This document shows positions 9,597-18,999 of a stretch of DNA of 64,000 bases, one piece after another. The DNA is from Treponema denticola. Lineage in GTDB: Bacteria; Spirochaetota; Spirochaetia; Treponematales; Treponemataceae. The first letter of the stretch is position 1; the number at the start of each line of letters is the position of its first letter. The position numbers were made by a program, and so were the translations under genes. The stretch is from the NCBI RefSeq assembly GCF_024181405.1, contig NZ_CP051302.1, positions 1,488,001 to 1,552,000 on the forward strand, written 5' to 3'. The notes beneath the pieces are model-generated. The model did no database searches, had not been told where the DNA came from, and was given only the letters and a program-made list of their open reading frames with translations.

Positions 9597-10499
9597 ATGA
9601 ACTACATCGACTTATTAAAAACTTCGGCAAAAAAAACGAATAACTGTGCATGTATGGGCTTAGACCCGATTTTTGAAGCTATTCCGAATAAAACGGGAAT
9701 GGTAAAGGATAATCTTGTAAGCTTTTTTAAAGAGCTTTTAGATAAGATGAAGGAAAAGAATTTGGTTCCCGCAGCTTTTAAACCTAATATAGGTTATTAT
9801 TCGGCCCTTGATAAGCCCAGGGAAAAAGATTTTTCGGGCTCCGAAAGCCTTGCAGAAATTTTATTCCTAATCGAAAAACACTTTCCCGGTATTCCTGTAA
9901 TCCTCGATTCAAAGCGGGGAGACATTGCCCGCTCCAGTCTTAACTATGCTATCGAGGCCTTTGACGGCTGGAAGGCGGATGCGGTAACGGTCAGTCCCTA
10001 CATGGGAAGCGATTCTATTCTTCCCTTTATTTCGGAAAAGTATTTGGATAAGGGGGCTTATATTTTAAACCGGACCAGCAATCCCGGAGCAAAGGATTTT
10101 CAAAATCTTAAAACCGATTATGACGGTAAAAATAATCCGGAGCTTTATATCGAGGTTGCAAAAAAGATTGCTTTTTATGCGAAGGAATTTCCGGGAACGG
10201 GAGCCGTTGTCGGTGCTACGGGAATGGAAGAGCTAAAAATAATTTCAAGTATTTACGCCCAAGCGGGAGAGGTTCCCATGCTGATTCCGGGAGTCGGCTC
10301 CCAAGGAGGAGATGCTAAAACGGTAATGGAAGTTCTTAAAAATTCCGGCTGCGATTTAGCCCTCATAAGAATAAACAGCTCCAGTGCCTTGACCCATCCT
10401 TGGAAAAAAGCACCTGTGCCTGAAAACTATTTGGAGCTTTGTATAAACAATATCGAAAAACTTTTAAACGAGACGGCAATCAACAACATCAATTTTTAG
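9597..10499 (+). CDS. pyrF: Orotidine 5'-phosphate decarboxylase, type 2
   Basis: The 300-residue product begins with MNYIDLLKTSAKKTNNCACMGLDP, and the catalytic block DSKRGDIARSS matches the Asp-x-Lys-x-x-Asp centre of OMP decarboxylase. FKPNIGYYSA and VVGATG are typical of the longer type 2 subfamily. It makes UMP, the last step of pyrimidine synthesis. The start is the first ATG and has no ribosome-binding site; see the promoter entry. The 3' end overlaps the convergent DUF4340 gene by 11 bases, so opposing transcripts must overlap. Confidence 0.93.
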   Translation: MNYIDLLKTSAKKTNNCACMGLDPIFEAIPNKTGMVKDNLVSFFKELLDKMKEKNLVPAAFKPNIGYYSALDKPREKDFSGSESLAEILFLIEKHFPGIPVILDSKRGDIARSSLNYAIEAFDGWKADAVTVSPYMGSDSILPFISEKYLDKGAYILNRTSNPGAKDFQNLKTDYDGKNNPELYIEVAKKIAFYAKEFPGTGAVVGATGMEELKIISSIYAQAGEVPMLIPGVGSQGGDAKTVMEVLKNSGCDLALIRINSSSALTHPWKKAPVPENYLELCINNIEKLLNETAINNINF

Positions 10500-11403
10500 A
10501 ATCTTCAAAAATAGAATCTAAGATGGAATCTATGCGGCGTTTTGTGTATCCGCTTATGACATAAGAATTATTAGAAGCCGAATCAAACAAAATAAAATCG
10601 CCGCTTTCCATCGGTGTAAGAAAAATATTTATTTTTTCTCCCGTACCTAAAATTAAATTAAGCTCTTGAGTTTCCGAATTGGTAATCGGAAATGCAGGAA
10701 AAATATCTATACATGAAAATTGTTTTAACAATGTTTCCAACTCGCCGAATTTTTCTTTATGTTTATCCGAACGGGTGATAAGCTGTTTGTTTTTTTCGAT
10801 AAGCTGAATTGAATTATTTTCAAATTTGTATTTATAAATTTGCAGGTCGAGCCAAAAGTTAGATTTTAAGGTTAAAAAAGAAGATAAGACATCGGGCATA
10901 ATAAAAATCTTTGTTCGGGCGTCTATTCGGACATAGCGGTTTATCCCAAGCGTATCGTTTTTTCCGAAAACGAAATCGCCCATTATGGTTTTATCGGAAC
11001 GCAATAGCTGTAGACGGGCAGCATGACCTTCATCCAGACCAAAATTAATATATTGTTTTATGTCATCGCTTACAAACCTAAAATTTTGTTTAGTACTTAA
11101 AACGGAAAAAAGTCTTTCTATCAAGGCCGATTGAACCTTATATTCTCCAGATTGAGTACTCAAAACAAACTTATCCTTTTTTTTGATAAGCCTTAATTCG
11201 TTAAAACGCGGAGGAAGGGAATTATCCGGAATAGTAAAAACAATTTCATCTATGTTTTCTATATTTTGTTTTAAAACGAGAGAGGTGTTAAAAACATTTG
11301 CTTCATTTTTTGGAATACTTACAAAAATCAAACTTAGGAGAAAAAAAATATTTGCAAAAATCAAAGCTTGAGTATATTTTTTTAACTTAAAAAAGCTTTT
11401 CAC
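10489..11403 (-). CDS. DUF4340-type membrane-anchored protein of the Gld-like ABC system
   Basis: This 304-residue protein has one N-terminal membrane segment (YTQALIFANIFFLLSLIFVS) and an extracytoplasmic domain with weakly repeated units (NELRLIKKKDKFVLST, NSIQLIEKNKQLITR), as in DUF4340 proteins that follow GldG homologues in many bacteria. It is the last gene of a coupled operon; its start overlaps gldG by four bases. Function is unknown; by position it is an accessory part of the ABC complex. Confidence 0.7.
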   Translation of the reverse strand: MKSFFKLKKYTQALIFANIFFLLSLIFVSIPKNEANVFNTSLVLKQNIENIDEIVFTIPDNSLPPRFNELRLIKKKDKFVLSTQSGEYKVQSALIERLFSVLSTKQNFRFVSDDIKQYINFGLDEGHAARLQLLRSDKTIMGDFVFGKNDTLGINRYVRIDARTKIFIMPDVLSSFLTLKSNFWLDLQIYKYKFENNSIQLIEKNKQLITRSDKHKEKFGELETLLKQFSCIDIFPAFPITNSETQELNLILGTGEKINIFLTPMESGDFILFDSASNNSYVISGYTKRRIDSILDSIFEDSKN

Positions 11404-12887
11404 CTTGATCTCCTTTGTTTTATAAACATATAAAGGCCCAGAATAAAAACAGAAAGAGGAAGAAGTATAATAGAAATTAATCTTGCCCTAAATACAAGGC
11501 TTGTCATTTTTTCTCTATCTTCAAATTGCTTAAATGGAGGAGGAGAATGTTTTTTATTTTTTAACAAAAGAAGATTATCTTTTAAAGAAATATATTCTAC
11601 ACAGTTTACCATAAAATCCATATTGTATGTGGAGCCGGTGTAATCGATTGCCCTGCTTATCATATACTCATCGCTTATAACCAAGATACGGGAAGGCTTT
11701 GTTTGTCCTGCAGCAATTACCGAAGGCTTAAAAGATGCATCTTCAAATTTTTTAAAATGATTTTCAAGAGGATCGGTGCTGTAAGAATCGAAAACCGTCA
11801 AGGAGTTTTGACCTGTAAGTACATAGGGAACAAGCTCGGTGTTTTTATTTAAATCCAAATCGATTGAAGAAGGCCAAAAAGAAATCAAAGGCCGGTAAGC
11901 TGCAAATATCGGATGGTCCCGGTTAATACCGCTTAGAGGAAACTGAATCCAAAAAGGATAATTAATTAGTTTTGTACCTTTATTATCAACTTGAGCCATC
12001 GTAATGCGGAAGTTATTTATTAAATCCAAGGCCATATCGGCATTTATATAAAAGCCGTGATGAGAAAGCACATCCAATAAAAAATCTTTTACCTTAGGCT
12101 TCGCTTTCCAAGAACCTTTTACATCGACCTTATTCCCTGAAACAAAAAAAACAGCCCTGCCCTCTTTTTGTAAAAACATATCTATCGCAGCAGCGGAAGA
12201 ATAATCGATATAATCCGAACCTATAACCAAAAGAGGGAATTCAGCAGGTATATTGCTGACAGGCAATTCCAAAGGTAAAACATTAAAACCTGCATATTCA
12301 AGCCAAGGAATGACATAAGAATGATCTGTTTCAAGCAAGGCAGGATCCGCAATAAGAAAAACAGTACTTGCTTGGGTATTCCCTAAAGCATCAGACCTCA
12401 TACTTAAAATAAATCTTGCAAGGTCATACTCTACGGTATCAATATCATCAATAAAGGGTATAATTCTTGTTTGCCCCATATATTCTATCATAAGACCGGA
12501 GTACAGCTTATGGATTATCTTTACAGAATTGTCTTGAGCTTCTATTTCACGGGGAATCAGCCCTATCTTGCTTATAGCATCCGATGAAAGGCTTGCAGTA
12601 TCTTTTATTACAACATCAAAATTTCCCTTGGAATATAATTTATATTCCGAAAGCATATCGTTTAAATATTTTAATGAAGGAAAAAAACTATCTACATTTG
12701 AACTTTTAAACCAAGTTACCTTTACGGAGCTTTCAAGATTCGTCAATAATTCTTTTGTATAATTTGACAGGGTGTAATTTTTTTCTTTTGTAGTATCAAG
12801 TCTAAAATATATTTTTGAAGAAACAAGAGAAATTAAAATAAGCATCAAAACAAAAAGCAAAAATTGAAACTTATATTCTTTTTTCAT
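11400..12887 (-). CDS. GldG-like auxiliary subunit of ABC transporter
   Basis: The 495-residue protein has an N-terminal membrane anchor (residues 8-27), a long extracytoplasmic domain, and a second membrane segment near the C-terminus (LISIILLPLSVFILGLYMF) ending in basic residues. The layout and phrases such as LTNLESSVKVTWF, YDLARFI and PLLVIGSDYIDY match the GldG/ABC_transp_aux family. It lies between the permease gene and the DUF4340 gene with four-base overlaps on both sides. In Bacteroidetes the family is linked to gliding and secretion; here the substrate is unknown. Confidence 0.8.
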   Translation of the reverse strand: MKKEYKFQFLLFVLMLILISLVSSKIYFRLDTTKEKNYTLSNYTKELLTNLESSVKVTWFKSSNVDSFFPSLKYLNDMLSEYKLYSKGNFDVVIKDTASLSSDAISKIGLIPREIEAQDNSVKIIHKLYSGLMIEYMGQTRIIPFIDDIDTVEYDLARFILSMRSDALGNTQASTVFLIADPALLETDHSYVIPWLEYAGFNVLPLELPVSNIPAEFPLLVIGSDYIDYSSAAAIDMFLQKEGRAVFFVSGNKVDVKGSWKAKPKVKDFLLDVLSHHGFYINADMALDLINNFRITMAQVDNKGTKLINYPFWIQFPLSGINRDHPIFAAYRPLISFWPSSIDLDLNKNTELVPYVLTGQNSLTVFDSYSTDPLENHFKKFEDASFKPSVIAAGQTKPSRILVISDEYMISRAIDYTGSTYNMDFMVNCVEYISLKDNLLLLKNKKHSPPPFKQFEDREKMTSLVFRARLISIILLPLSVFILGLYMFIKQRRSR

Positions 12888-13630
12888 CTTACATTCCTTT
12901 GTTGTGTTAAAATAAAAACATCCAATTCAATTCCTAAGACAACTAAAATTAAATAGAAGATAAGGTCGCGGGAATCAAAAAGCCCTCGCGCAGCCGATTC
13001 AAAATGAGAACTAAAAGAAAGATAAGCGATAATCTTATTCGGCAATACCGGAAGATTTAAATTTTTTGTCAAAGGATAAATAATTGTAAAAAATAAAACC
13101 GTCAAAAACGAAAGCAAAAAATTAATTTCAGGTTTACCGCTTACTGCCGAAAGTCCAAGAGAAATCGAAATAATACCCGCACCGAATAAAAAAATAGAAA
13201 AGTAAGAAACAAAAAAAGAGCCGGAATCGAAATAAGCTAACGAAAAAACTGAAAGCGGTATTACCAAGCTTAGCATGAGCATAATGGACCATATTAAAAT
13301 AAGGCTTAAATATTTTCCCAGCACGATATATCGGATAGAAACAGGCAGAGAAAACAAAAACTTATCGGTAAATTGTTTTTTTTCATCACTCCACGAACTC
13401 ATCGTCAGCATCGGAATTACAACACAAAATAAAAGAGGTATATTTAAAAAAAAGTTTTTTAGGTCAGACAAACCTGCATTAAACCACGAATCGGAACCGA
13501 TAAAGGCAATAGCCGCACCGGCCAGAAAAAAAAGAGAGGCAGCATAAAAAGACGAACTTTTATACATCATCCTAAATTCTTTTTTTGCAATAAAAAAAAT
13601 AAGATTTTTATTCGTTTTTTCTAAATTCAT
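12884..13630 (-). CDS. ABC-2 type permease, GldF-like
   Basis: The 248-residue protein shows about six hydrophobic segments, starting near residue 28 (SFYAASLFFLAGAAIAFIG), then IPLLFCVVIPMLTMSSW, YLSLILIWSIMLMLSLVIP and FLLSFLTVLFFTIIYPL. The motif MLTMSSWSDEKKQFTDKFL resembles GldF/NosY permeases. Its start lies 23 bases inside the end of the ATPase gene and its end overlaps gldG, so stoichiometric translation is expected. Confidence 0.82.
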   Translation of the reverse strand: MNLEKTNKNLIFFIAKKEFRMMYKSSSFYAASLFFLAGAAIAFIGSDSWFNAGLSDLKNFFLNIPLLFCVVIPMLTMSSWSDEKKQFTDKFLFSLPVSIRYIVLGKYLSLILIWSIMLMLSLVIPLSVFSLAYFDSGSFFVSYFSIFLFGAGIISISLGLSAVSGKPEINFLLSFLTVLFFTIIYPLTKNLNLPVLPNKIIAYLSFSSHFESAARGLFDSRDLIFYLILVVLGIELDVFILTQQRNVR

Positions 13631-14393
13631 TTTTGTTTATCCCTGCAAAAAATTCAAAGGCTTTTTCCAATACGGTATAATTTATTTCCGAATCAAACTC
13701 ACAGCCCTCTGCCTGCAACTGCTCTTTTATTTCTAAAAGATTACCAGCGGCTATTATTTCTCCCTTATTAAGCAAAATATGATTGGAGCAAAGCTCTGCA
13801 GCCTGTCTTAAATCATGTGTACATATTAAAATTGTTTTTTCTTTTGCAATATGCAATATTTTTTTTTCAAAATCTTTTACCTGTACCGAATCAAAACCTG
13901 AAGCGGGTTCATCCAAAATAATTAACGGAGGATTATGTAAAACAGCTTGAGCCAGTCCTACACGTTGCTTAAACCCCTTGGACAAACTTTTAATTAAATG
14001 ATTTTTTACTTCATCTATTTCGCAAAAATCGATTACCTCATTTAAAGCAGCATCCAATTTATCTTTTTCTATTCCGTGCATTTGACCGGCGAAATATAAA
14101 AAATCATGAACCGTCATATTCGAATAAAGAGGATTTTGTTCATATAGAATACCTAGAAGTTTTTTTGCTTCAATGCCGTTATCTAATACTGAATATGAAT
14201 CTATAAAAGCATCTCCTTCATCCGGTGTATAATAACCTGAAATACAGTTTATGATACTGCTTTTACCCGCACCGTTTAAGCCTAAAAGCGACGTTATCTC
14301 TCCCGTTTTTAGTTCAAACGAAATATTTTTACAGCCTACGATCTGAGTTTTTTTGCTTCCGTAATATTTACTTAAGTTTTGTACCTTGAGCAT
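13608..14393 (-). CDS. ABC transporter ATP-binding protein, GldA-like
   Basis: The 261-residue ATPase has Walker A (GLNGAGKSS), the signature LSKGFKQRVGLAQA, Walker B LIILDEPASGFD, and the H-loop (ICTHDL). It follows the SpoIIE phosphatase gene by four bases and overlaps the permease gene. It powers the GldF/GldG-like transporter encoded next to it. Class and partner are firm; cargo is not known. Confidence 0.9.
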   Translation of the reverse strand: MLKVQNLSKYYGSKKTQIVGCKNISFELKTGEITSLLGLNGAGKSSIINCISGYYTPDEGDAFIDSYSVLDNGIEAKKLLGILYEQNPLYSNMTVHDFLYFAGQMHGIEKDKLDAALNEVIDFCEIDEVKNHLIKSLSKGFKQRVGLAQAVLHNPPLIILDEPASGFDSVQVKDFEKKILHIAKEKTILICTHDLRQAAELCSNHILLNKGEIIAAGNLLEIKEQLQAEGCEFDSEINYTVLEKAFEFFAGINKNEFRKNE

Positions 14394-14397
14394 AGTC

Positions 14398-17300
14398 TTA
14401 TTTCTTCTTAATTCCCAAAATAGTTAAATCGTCATATTGCTGATCTTCACGTACATTTGTATAATAAAGATACTCGTTATAACTCGTGTTGGGTACACGG
14501 TTTCCGCAATAAGTTTGATATTGCCTAAAATGTTTATTTAAAAATAAATCTATTTTTTTATCTACCTGAACCATATCTCTTTCGGTTGCTTTAGGATCCT
14601 GATACATTCGGAATATTTTTTCGACTGAAACAAGGCCTATAACCGCATCCTCAATTGTTCCCTCAAGGTTTGTAAAATCAAAATCGAATTGTTCATTTTC
14701 AATCGGGTTATGCCATTTTTTTAAGCTAAAAGAACTTCGGGCAAAGATACTTTCGATAATCTTGCATACGCGGGGCTTACCCAACTCTTCTCCGTCCTGA
14801 CCGACACTATGAGTTTCATGTTCGGCATCTTTTTCAAGCCCGGGTTCTTCACATAAAACAGGCTCCAGTTTGGAATTCCTAAACAAGCGTTTGGCTTCTT
14901 CAATACCGTCAGTGTAGAGGAACAGAACATCTCCGGAATTTAATTTAACGGTTTCAACCTTAAAGCCGCCTTTCATATCTATCATAAAAGTCGGGAAAAC
15001 TCCTGCTGCAGAAACTTCGGTCAAGATAACTTCTTTCATTTTCTTTAAGGCGGCATCATAAATATTGATAACATTATCACCTGCATTACAAAAATGAACA
15101 TTACCGCTTATCGAATCCATAATACAAAGGGTAAAGGCTGCAAAACGTCCCTTAAAGCCTCTGGATTCCAGTAGATCGTTTATTCGTGATACAACCTGAT
15201 CTATTTTTAGTCCCTGCTTTTTATAGCTCCAGTCTCTAAAATAGTCCAAGAAAAGAGTTGCGACCTCGACCATTATAAGAGCGGCAGGAACTCCCTTACC
15301 TGCAACGTCGCACTTTATAATTGCATAGTATCTATCGTCCAATTTTATATAATCAAAATAGTCTCCCGATACACCGCGGGCACCTTCATAATAACCGAAG
15401 AATTCTACATTATCGTCTACAGTCTTTCCTGATGTAAGTTTTCTTCCTGCTTCATCTAAATCGAGGGGTAAAAACATTTTTTGAATTTCTTTACCCATTG
15501 TCAAATCCTTTGAAGCTGCGGCCGCCTCAACAAGACCGTTTGCCATTTCGTTTATGGTTGTTCCTAAAACACCTATCTCATCCTTTGTTTTAAGTTTAAC
15601 ATCTTTACCTGCAAGGAGCTCCTTGTCTTCGGTAGCGGCAATCATTGCAACATGCTCTACAAGCTTTTTTATAGGAGCCGTAATAATCGAAGACAAAATA
15701 TAGGCACCGACTAAACCTGCTGAAAGAGCACCCAATGAAATTAATAATATAACTTTATGCAGTGCAGCTGTTGCTTCATCAATCTGTTCAAGCAAGCCCT
15801 GTGTAGAAACCTGAATATAAACCATACCTTGAACAAAATTATATTCTCCTCCTGTATCCCTGTACAGAATAGGCTTATAAAAGAGATAGCTTGTAATATC
15901 CCTTGAAAGTTTTTTTGAATTAAATTCGGGATAAGAACCGGATCCCTTTATACTCAATCCGTTAAGTTCGGAACTAAGTTTTGTTTCCATTTGATTAATA
16001 GCCGCCTGAATTTCGTTTCTGCGTTCCACAGATTTTTTATCGGTACTCAAAGCAATTCCAATCGCTGTGTTTGTCAAAGATTGAATTTCATCTGAAATTT
16101 TGCCTACGCTATCTCTTGCTTCCTTATCAATTTCATCAAGTTTTTTATATACATCTTCCAATTGAGGCAATGACAATTCGGATTTACCTACAACAAAATC
16201 GGGAGTATCTATTTTAGAAAGAATATCTTCATCATTGGAAGCCCAAACAAAATTATAGCCTAATTTTTTATTATCAATGTGAACACCGGTTATCGTTGCA
16301 GAGGTTGCTTCTTTAAGTGCGGAGACTTGTGAAGGCAAAAAACCCAGCTCCAATACATTTTTTGAAGGAAGATAAGCTTTGGCACCGGAACTCAAACTTT
16401 CAAGCAAAACCTGAGTATTTGAAGCTAAGCCTTCAGCCAAAAGTCTTTCCTGTGTTTCCGAAAATCGAAAACCCAAAGGAAGAGCCAAGGTTAAAATAAC
16501 CGATATTATCAAAGTAGTTGTAAACATCATAAACTTTAACCTTAATCCGCCGCCTCTAACTTTTAATGCAGACAGTTTTTTTTCTTTTCCAAATGACATA
16601 GCACCTCCTCGCAATAAAACAGTTACCTCATACTTTATTTTTATAGCTTCTTTTACGGAATAAATAACTCCCGTTATTGAAAGAGTCATAATAAGTAAAA
16701 TGAATACGGTAAAGCAAATAATTAAAAAATAATCCGAAAAATCGTAATCCATAGCCGAAAGAAGCCAATTATATTTATAGACCTTTCCATAATCACCCAG
16801 CTTAATATTTCCTATATCATCAAAAGATATGTTTTTTTGGGCAAAGTAAACTCCTCGAGCTGAGTGCATTAATCCCACATAGTATTTTCCGGGATCCAGA
16901 TAGTTTATTTTTATATTCGATATAAGTTTATCACTAAGAACAGAAAAATCTTTTTTTTCTATAGTCATATCATAAGGAGGAAGGCCGTCAGCATCAACAT
17001 AGATCGAGGTTACTTCGCCTCCGGCAGCAAAGCCCTTACCTACCAGAGAAAGAGAGATAGATCCGTCCAAAGCTTGCATTGCATTTACATCTGCAACATA
17101 AGTATACGGAATGTATTTATTTAAAGCAAAATACTTTACTGCCGGAGCACCGATATTTCCAAAAGCATCTACGGCAGAAACGGTTAAAGCATAAAGACCG
17201 TTTTCATAATTTTTAAATTCTCTTTTATTTGAAACGGAACTTATTTTTGATGTATTTAATTCAAGATTTAAATTATCGGACAAAACTTTTTGCACGACAT

Positions 17301-18999
17301 CATCATCTATAAAATCGGTATCGATTTTTTTTAGGTACAAAAGAAACTTATCTACTGTACCTAAATATGAAAGATTCCATATATAACCGTTTATAGCCGT
17401 TTCAGGTTTTCCGTCTATATCCAAATCGGGAGGACTCCATTGAATATCAAATGTATTCGATGTTACAAAACCTTTTTTATCTAAGGCCAATAAATCAAAT
17501 ATAGGAGCTGCAGGAGGAACTATATCTCTTTCATAAGAAACAGTAGTCATCTCCGACCAATTCCCGGCATAGTCGCAAACTCTAACGCCCAAATACCATA
17601 AGCCGTCTTCTTCAGGCTCATACACCAAAACGGTTTCGTCTTGTAATTTTTTAATTACAGGTTCTACAGATTTGGGAGGCACATCTTTTGACCACTCATA
17701 CGAATAACCGGCTATACCTGATGAGTCGTTGGGAAATTTAATCTTCATTGTAATTTTTTGTCTTCCCTCTGAAGTCTTTGAATCAAAATCCAAAGGTTGA
17801 AGCTGAGCCTTTGCGACTTCATGATCAGGTTCGGCATGCATTATTTTTGCCGAGCGGACTCCTTCCTGCCAAACTATATGAAGATTGCCATTTACAAAAA
17901 AGGGATTTACAAAAAGCAAGGGGCCGGTGATAGATGCAACAGAGTCTGTTTTCCAATTTGCATCCTCTTTTCTTGCAATCAAAATCGATGATTTACCGTC
18001 ATAAGTTTCTGACCAAGCAATAAGAGGTTTATTATTATAAGCTATGATTCTGGGACTAAATATCGTTCCATTTCCGGACGGCAGTATTTCAATTGAAGAA
18101 GCAAGTTTTCCTTTGCTATCTAAAACTGCATAGGCGGGAGAATTCTTTTCGCTGCGGTAAGATGATTGTTCCCAAACAATAAAAACAGATTTTTGCGAAT
18201 TAATATATAAGAGATTCGGTCTTTGATTATTAGAATCAAAATCATCGGTTATCCTTACAGGTTCCGACCAAGAGGAACATCCATCGGAGGAAAATGAAGA
18301 AAAAAGCTGATAAGTACGTCTGTCTCCGCTCTTGTCCAAGGCTTGAAAAACCAAAACATCGTTTTTTGCGGAAGCCGTATGTGCAGGAAGAAAAATCCTA
18401 TCCATTTTTTTTGCAAAATTAAACTCCGAAAAAGCCGGCCAATTAAGACCGTCTTCAGATAAAGAATAAAATATAGAAAACTTTTCATCTGCACCGTGAG
18501 AAACAAACATAAGATACTTACCGTTTGAAGCAACGGATAGTTGAGGAGAAAGCAAATCGTATATTTCTGTGGAAATATTTTTAACCGTATATGTTTTACC
18601 GTAATCGGTACTTTTTAAAATCGTAATAGTATTACGGTTTTTTACCAATGCGATTAAAATACTGTCATCATTTCCAACAGCGATAGAAGCAATTGACGGA
18701 ATATCGGCAGTATAAGGAATAGGCGGAATTATTCTTTCATTTATTGTCCATTTGTTATTTACATATACGCCTGTCGAAATATATATCAATCCTTCAGTAT
18801 CGGAGGACCTAACGGCTTCTTCCCAGACAGAGGCGGAGATTTTTGCATTTGAAGCGGACTTTAAAAAGTATCCGTTTCGGCCGCTTATAACGGAAGGATT
18901 TTCCCAATAAAATTCTTTTGCCGATAAAAAACTTACAAAAAATAAGAACATTAAAAATATAATCAAGATTTTTTTCATATGTTTTTTTCCGTTAATCAT
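14398..18999 (-). CDS. Periplasmic-sensor SpoIIE-type serine phosphatase with HAMP domain
   Basis: The 1533-residue protein falls into two halves. Residues 1-800: signal peptide, a BNR/sialidase-like propeller (about 30-400, with repeated STDYGKTY and SEDGLNW type blocks), Ig/FN3-like modules, and a membrane segment near 755-780. Residues 801-1533: membrane segment near 820-840, an extracytoplasmic region, a third membrane segment near 1090-1112, HAMP, then a SpoIIE/PP2C domain with GVSGDYFDYIKLDD, CDVAGKGVPAA and LFLYTDGIEEA. PP2C phosphatases of this class usually control partner-switching of anti-sigma antagonists; no partner is encoded here. Start overlaps the upstream TPR gene by ATGA. 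A full Shine-Dalgarno and ATG occur inside, at the border of the two halves (separate entry). Confidence 0.87.
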   Translation of the reverse strand: MINGKKHMKKILIIFLMFLFFVSFLSAKEFYWENPSVISGRNGYFLKSASNAKISASVWEEAVRSSDTEGLIYISTGVYVNNKWTINERIIPPIPYTADIPSIASIAVGNDDSILIALVKNRNTITILKSTDYGKTYTVKNISTEIYDLLSPQLSVASNGKYLMFVSHGADEKFSIFYSLSEDGLNWPAFSEFNFAKKMDRIFLPAHTASAKNDVLVFQALDKSGDRRTYQLFSSFSSDGCSSWSEPVRITDDFDSNNQRPNLLYINSQKSVFIVWEQSSYRSEKNSPAYAVLDSKGKLASSIEILPSGNGTIFSPRIIAYNNKPLIAWSETYDGKSSILIARKEDANWKTDSVASITGPLLFVNPFFVNGNLHIVWQEGVRSAKIMHAEPDHEVAKAQLQPLDFDSKTSEGRQKITMKIKFPNDSSGIAGYSYEWSKDVPPKSVEPVIKKLQDETVLVYEPEEDGLWYLGVRVCDYAGNWSEMTTVSYERDIVPPAAPIFDLLALDKKGFVTSNTFDIQWSPPDLDIDGKPETAINGYIWNLSYLGTVDKFLLYLKKIDTDFIDDDVVQKVLSDNLNLELNTSKISSVSNKREFKNYENGLYALTVSAVDAFGNIGAPAVKYFALNKYIPYTYVADVNAMQALDGSISLSLVGKGFAAGGEVTSIYVDADGLPPYDMTIEKKDFSVLSDKLISNIKINYLDPGKYYVGLMHSARGVYFAQKNISFDDIGNIKLGDYGKVYKYNWLLSAMDYDFSDYFLIICFTVFILLIMTLSITGVIYSVKEAIKIKYEVTVLLRGGAMSFGKEKKLSALKVRGGGLRLKFMMFTTTLIISVILTLALPLGFRFSETQERLLAEGLASNTQVLLESLSSGAKAYLPSKNVLELGFLPSQVSALKEATSATITGVHIDNKKLGYNFVWASNDEDILSKIDTPDFVVGKSELSLPQLEDVYKKLDEIDKEARDSVGKISDEIQSLTNTAIGIALSTDKKSVERRNEIQAAINQMETKLSSELNGLSIKGSGSYPEFNSKKLSRDITSYLFYKPILYRDTGGEYNFVQGMVYIQVSTQGLLEQIDEATAALHKVILLISLGALSAGLVGAYILSSIITAPIKKLVEHVAMIAATEDKELLAGKDVKLKTKDEIGVLGTTINEMANGLVEAAAASKDLTMGKEIQKMFLPLDLDEAGRKLTSGKTVDDNVEFFGYYEGARGVSGDYFDYIKLDDRYYAIIKCDVAGKGVPAALIMVEVATLFLDYFRDWSYKKQGLKIDQVVSRINDLLESRGFKGRFAAFTLCIMDSISGNVHFCNAGDNVINIYDAALKKMKEVILTEVSAAGVFPTFMIDMKGGFKVETVKLNSGDVLFLYTDGIEEAKRLFRNSKLEPVLCEEPGLEKDAEHETHSVGQDGEELGKPRVCKIIESIFARSSFSLKKWHNPIENEQFDFDFTNLEGTIEDAVIGLVSVEKIFRMYQDPKATERDMVQVDKKIDLFLNKHFRQYQTYCGNRVPNTSYNEYLYYTNVREDQQYDDLTILGIKKK
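16597..16610 (-). promoter_or_regulatory. Internal Shine-Dalgarno and ATG within the SpoIIE gene
   Basis: On the minus strand GAGGAGG, four bases (TGCT), then ATG lie in frame at codon 801, encoding RGGAM. The downstream protein MSFGKEKKLSALKV followed by a membrane segment looks like a natural N-terminus of a sensor phosphatase. Either two ancestral genes fused here, or a 733-residue phosphatase is also made from this site. Confidence 0.5.
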
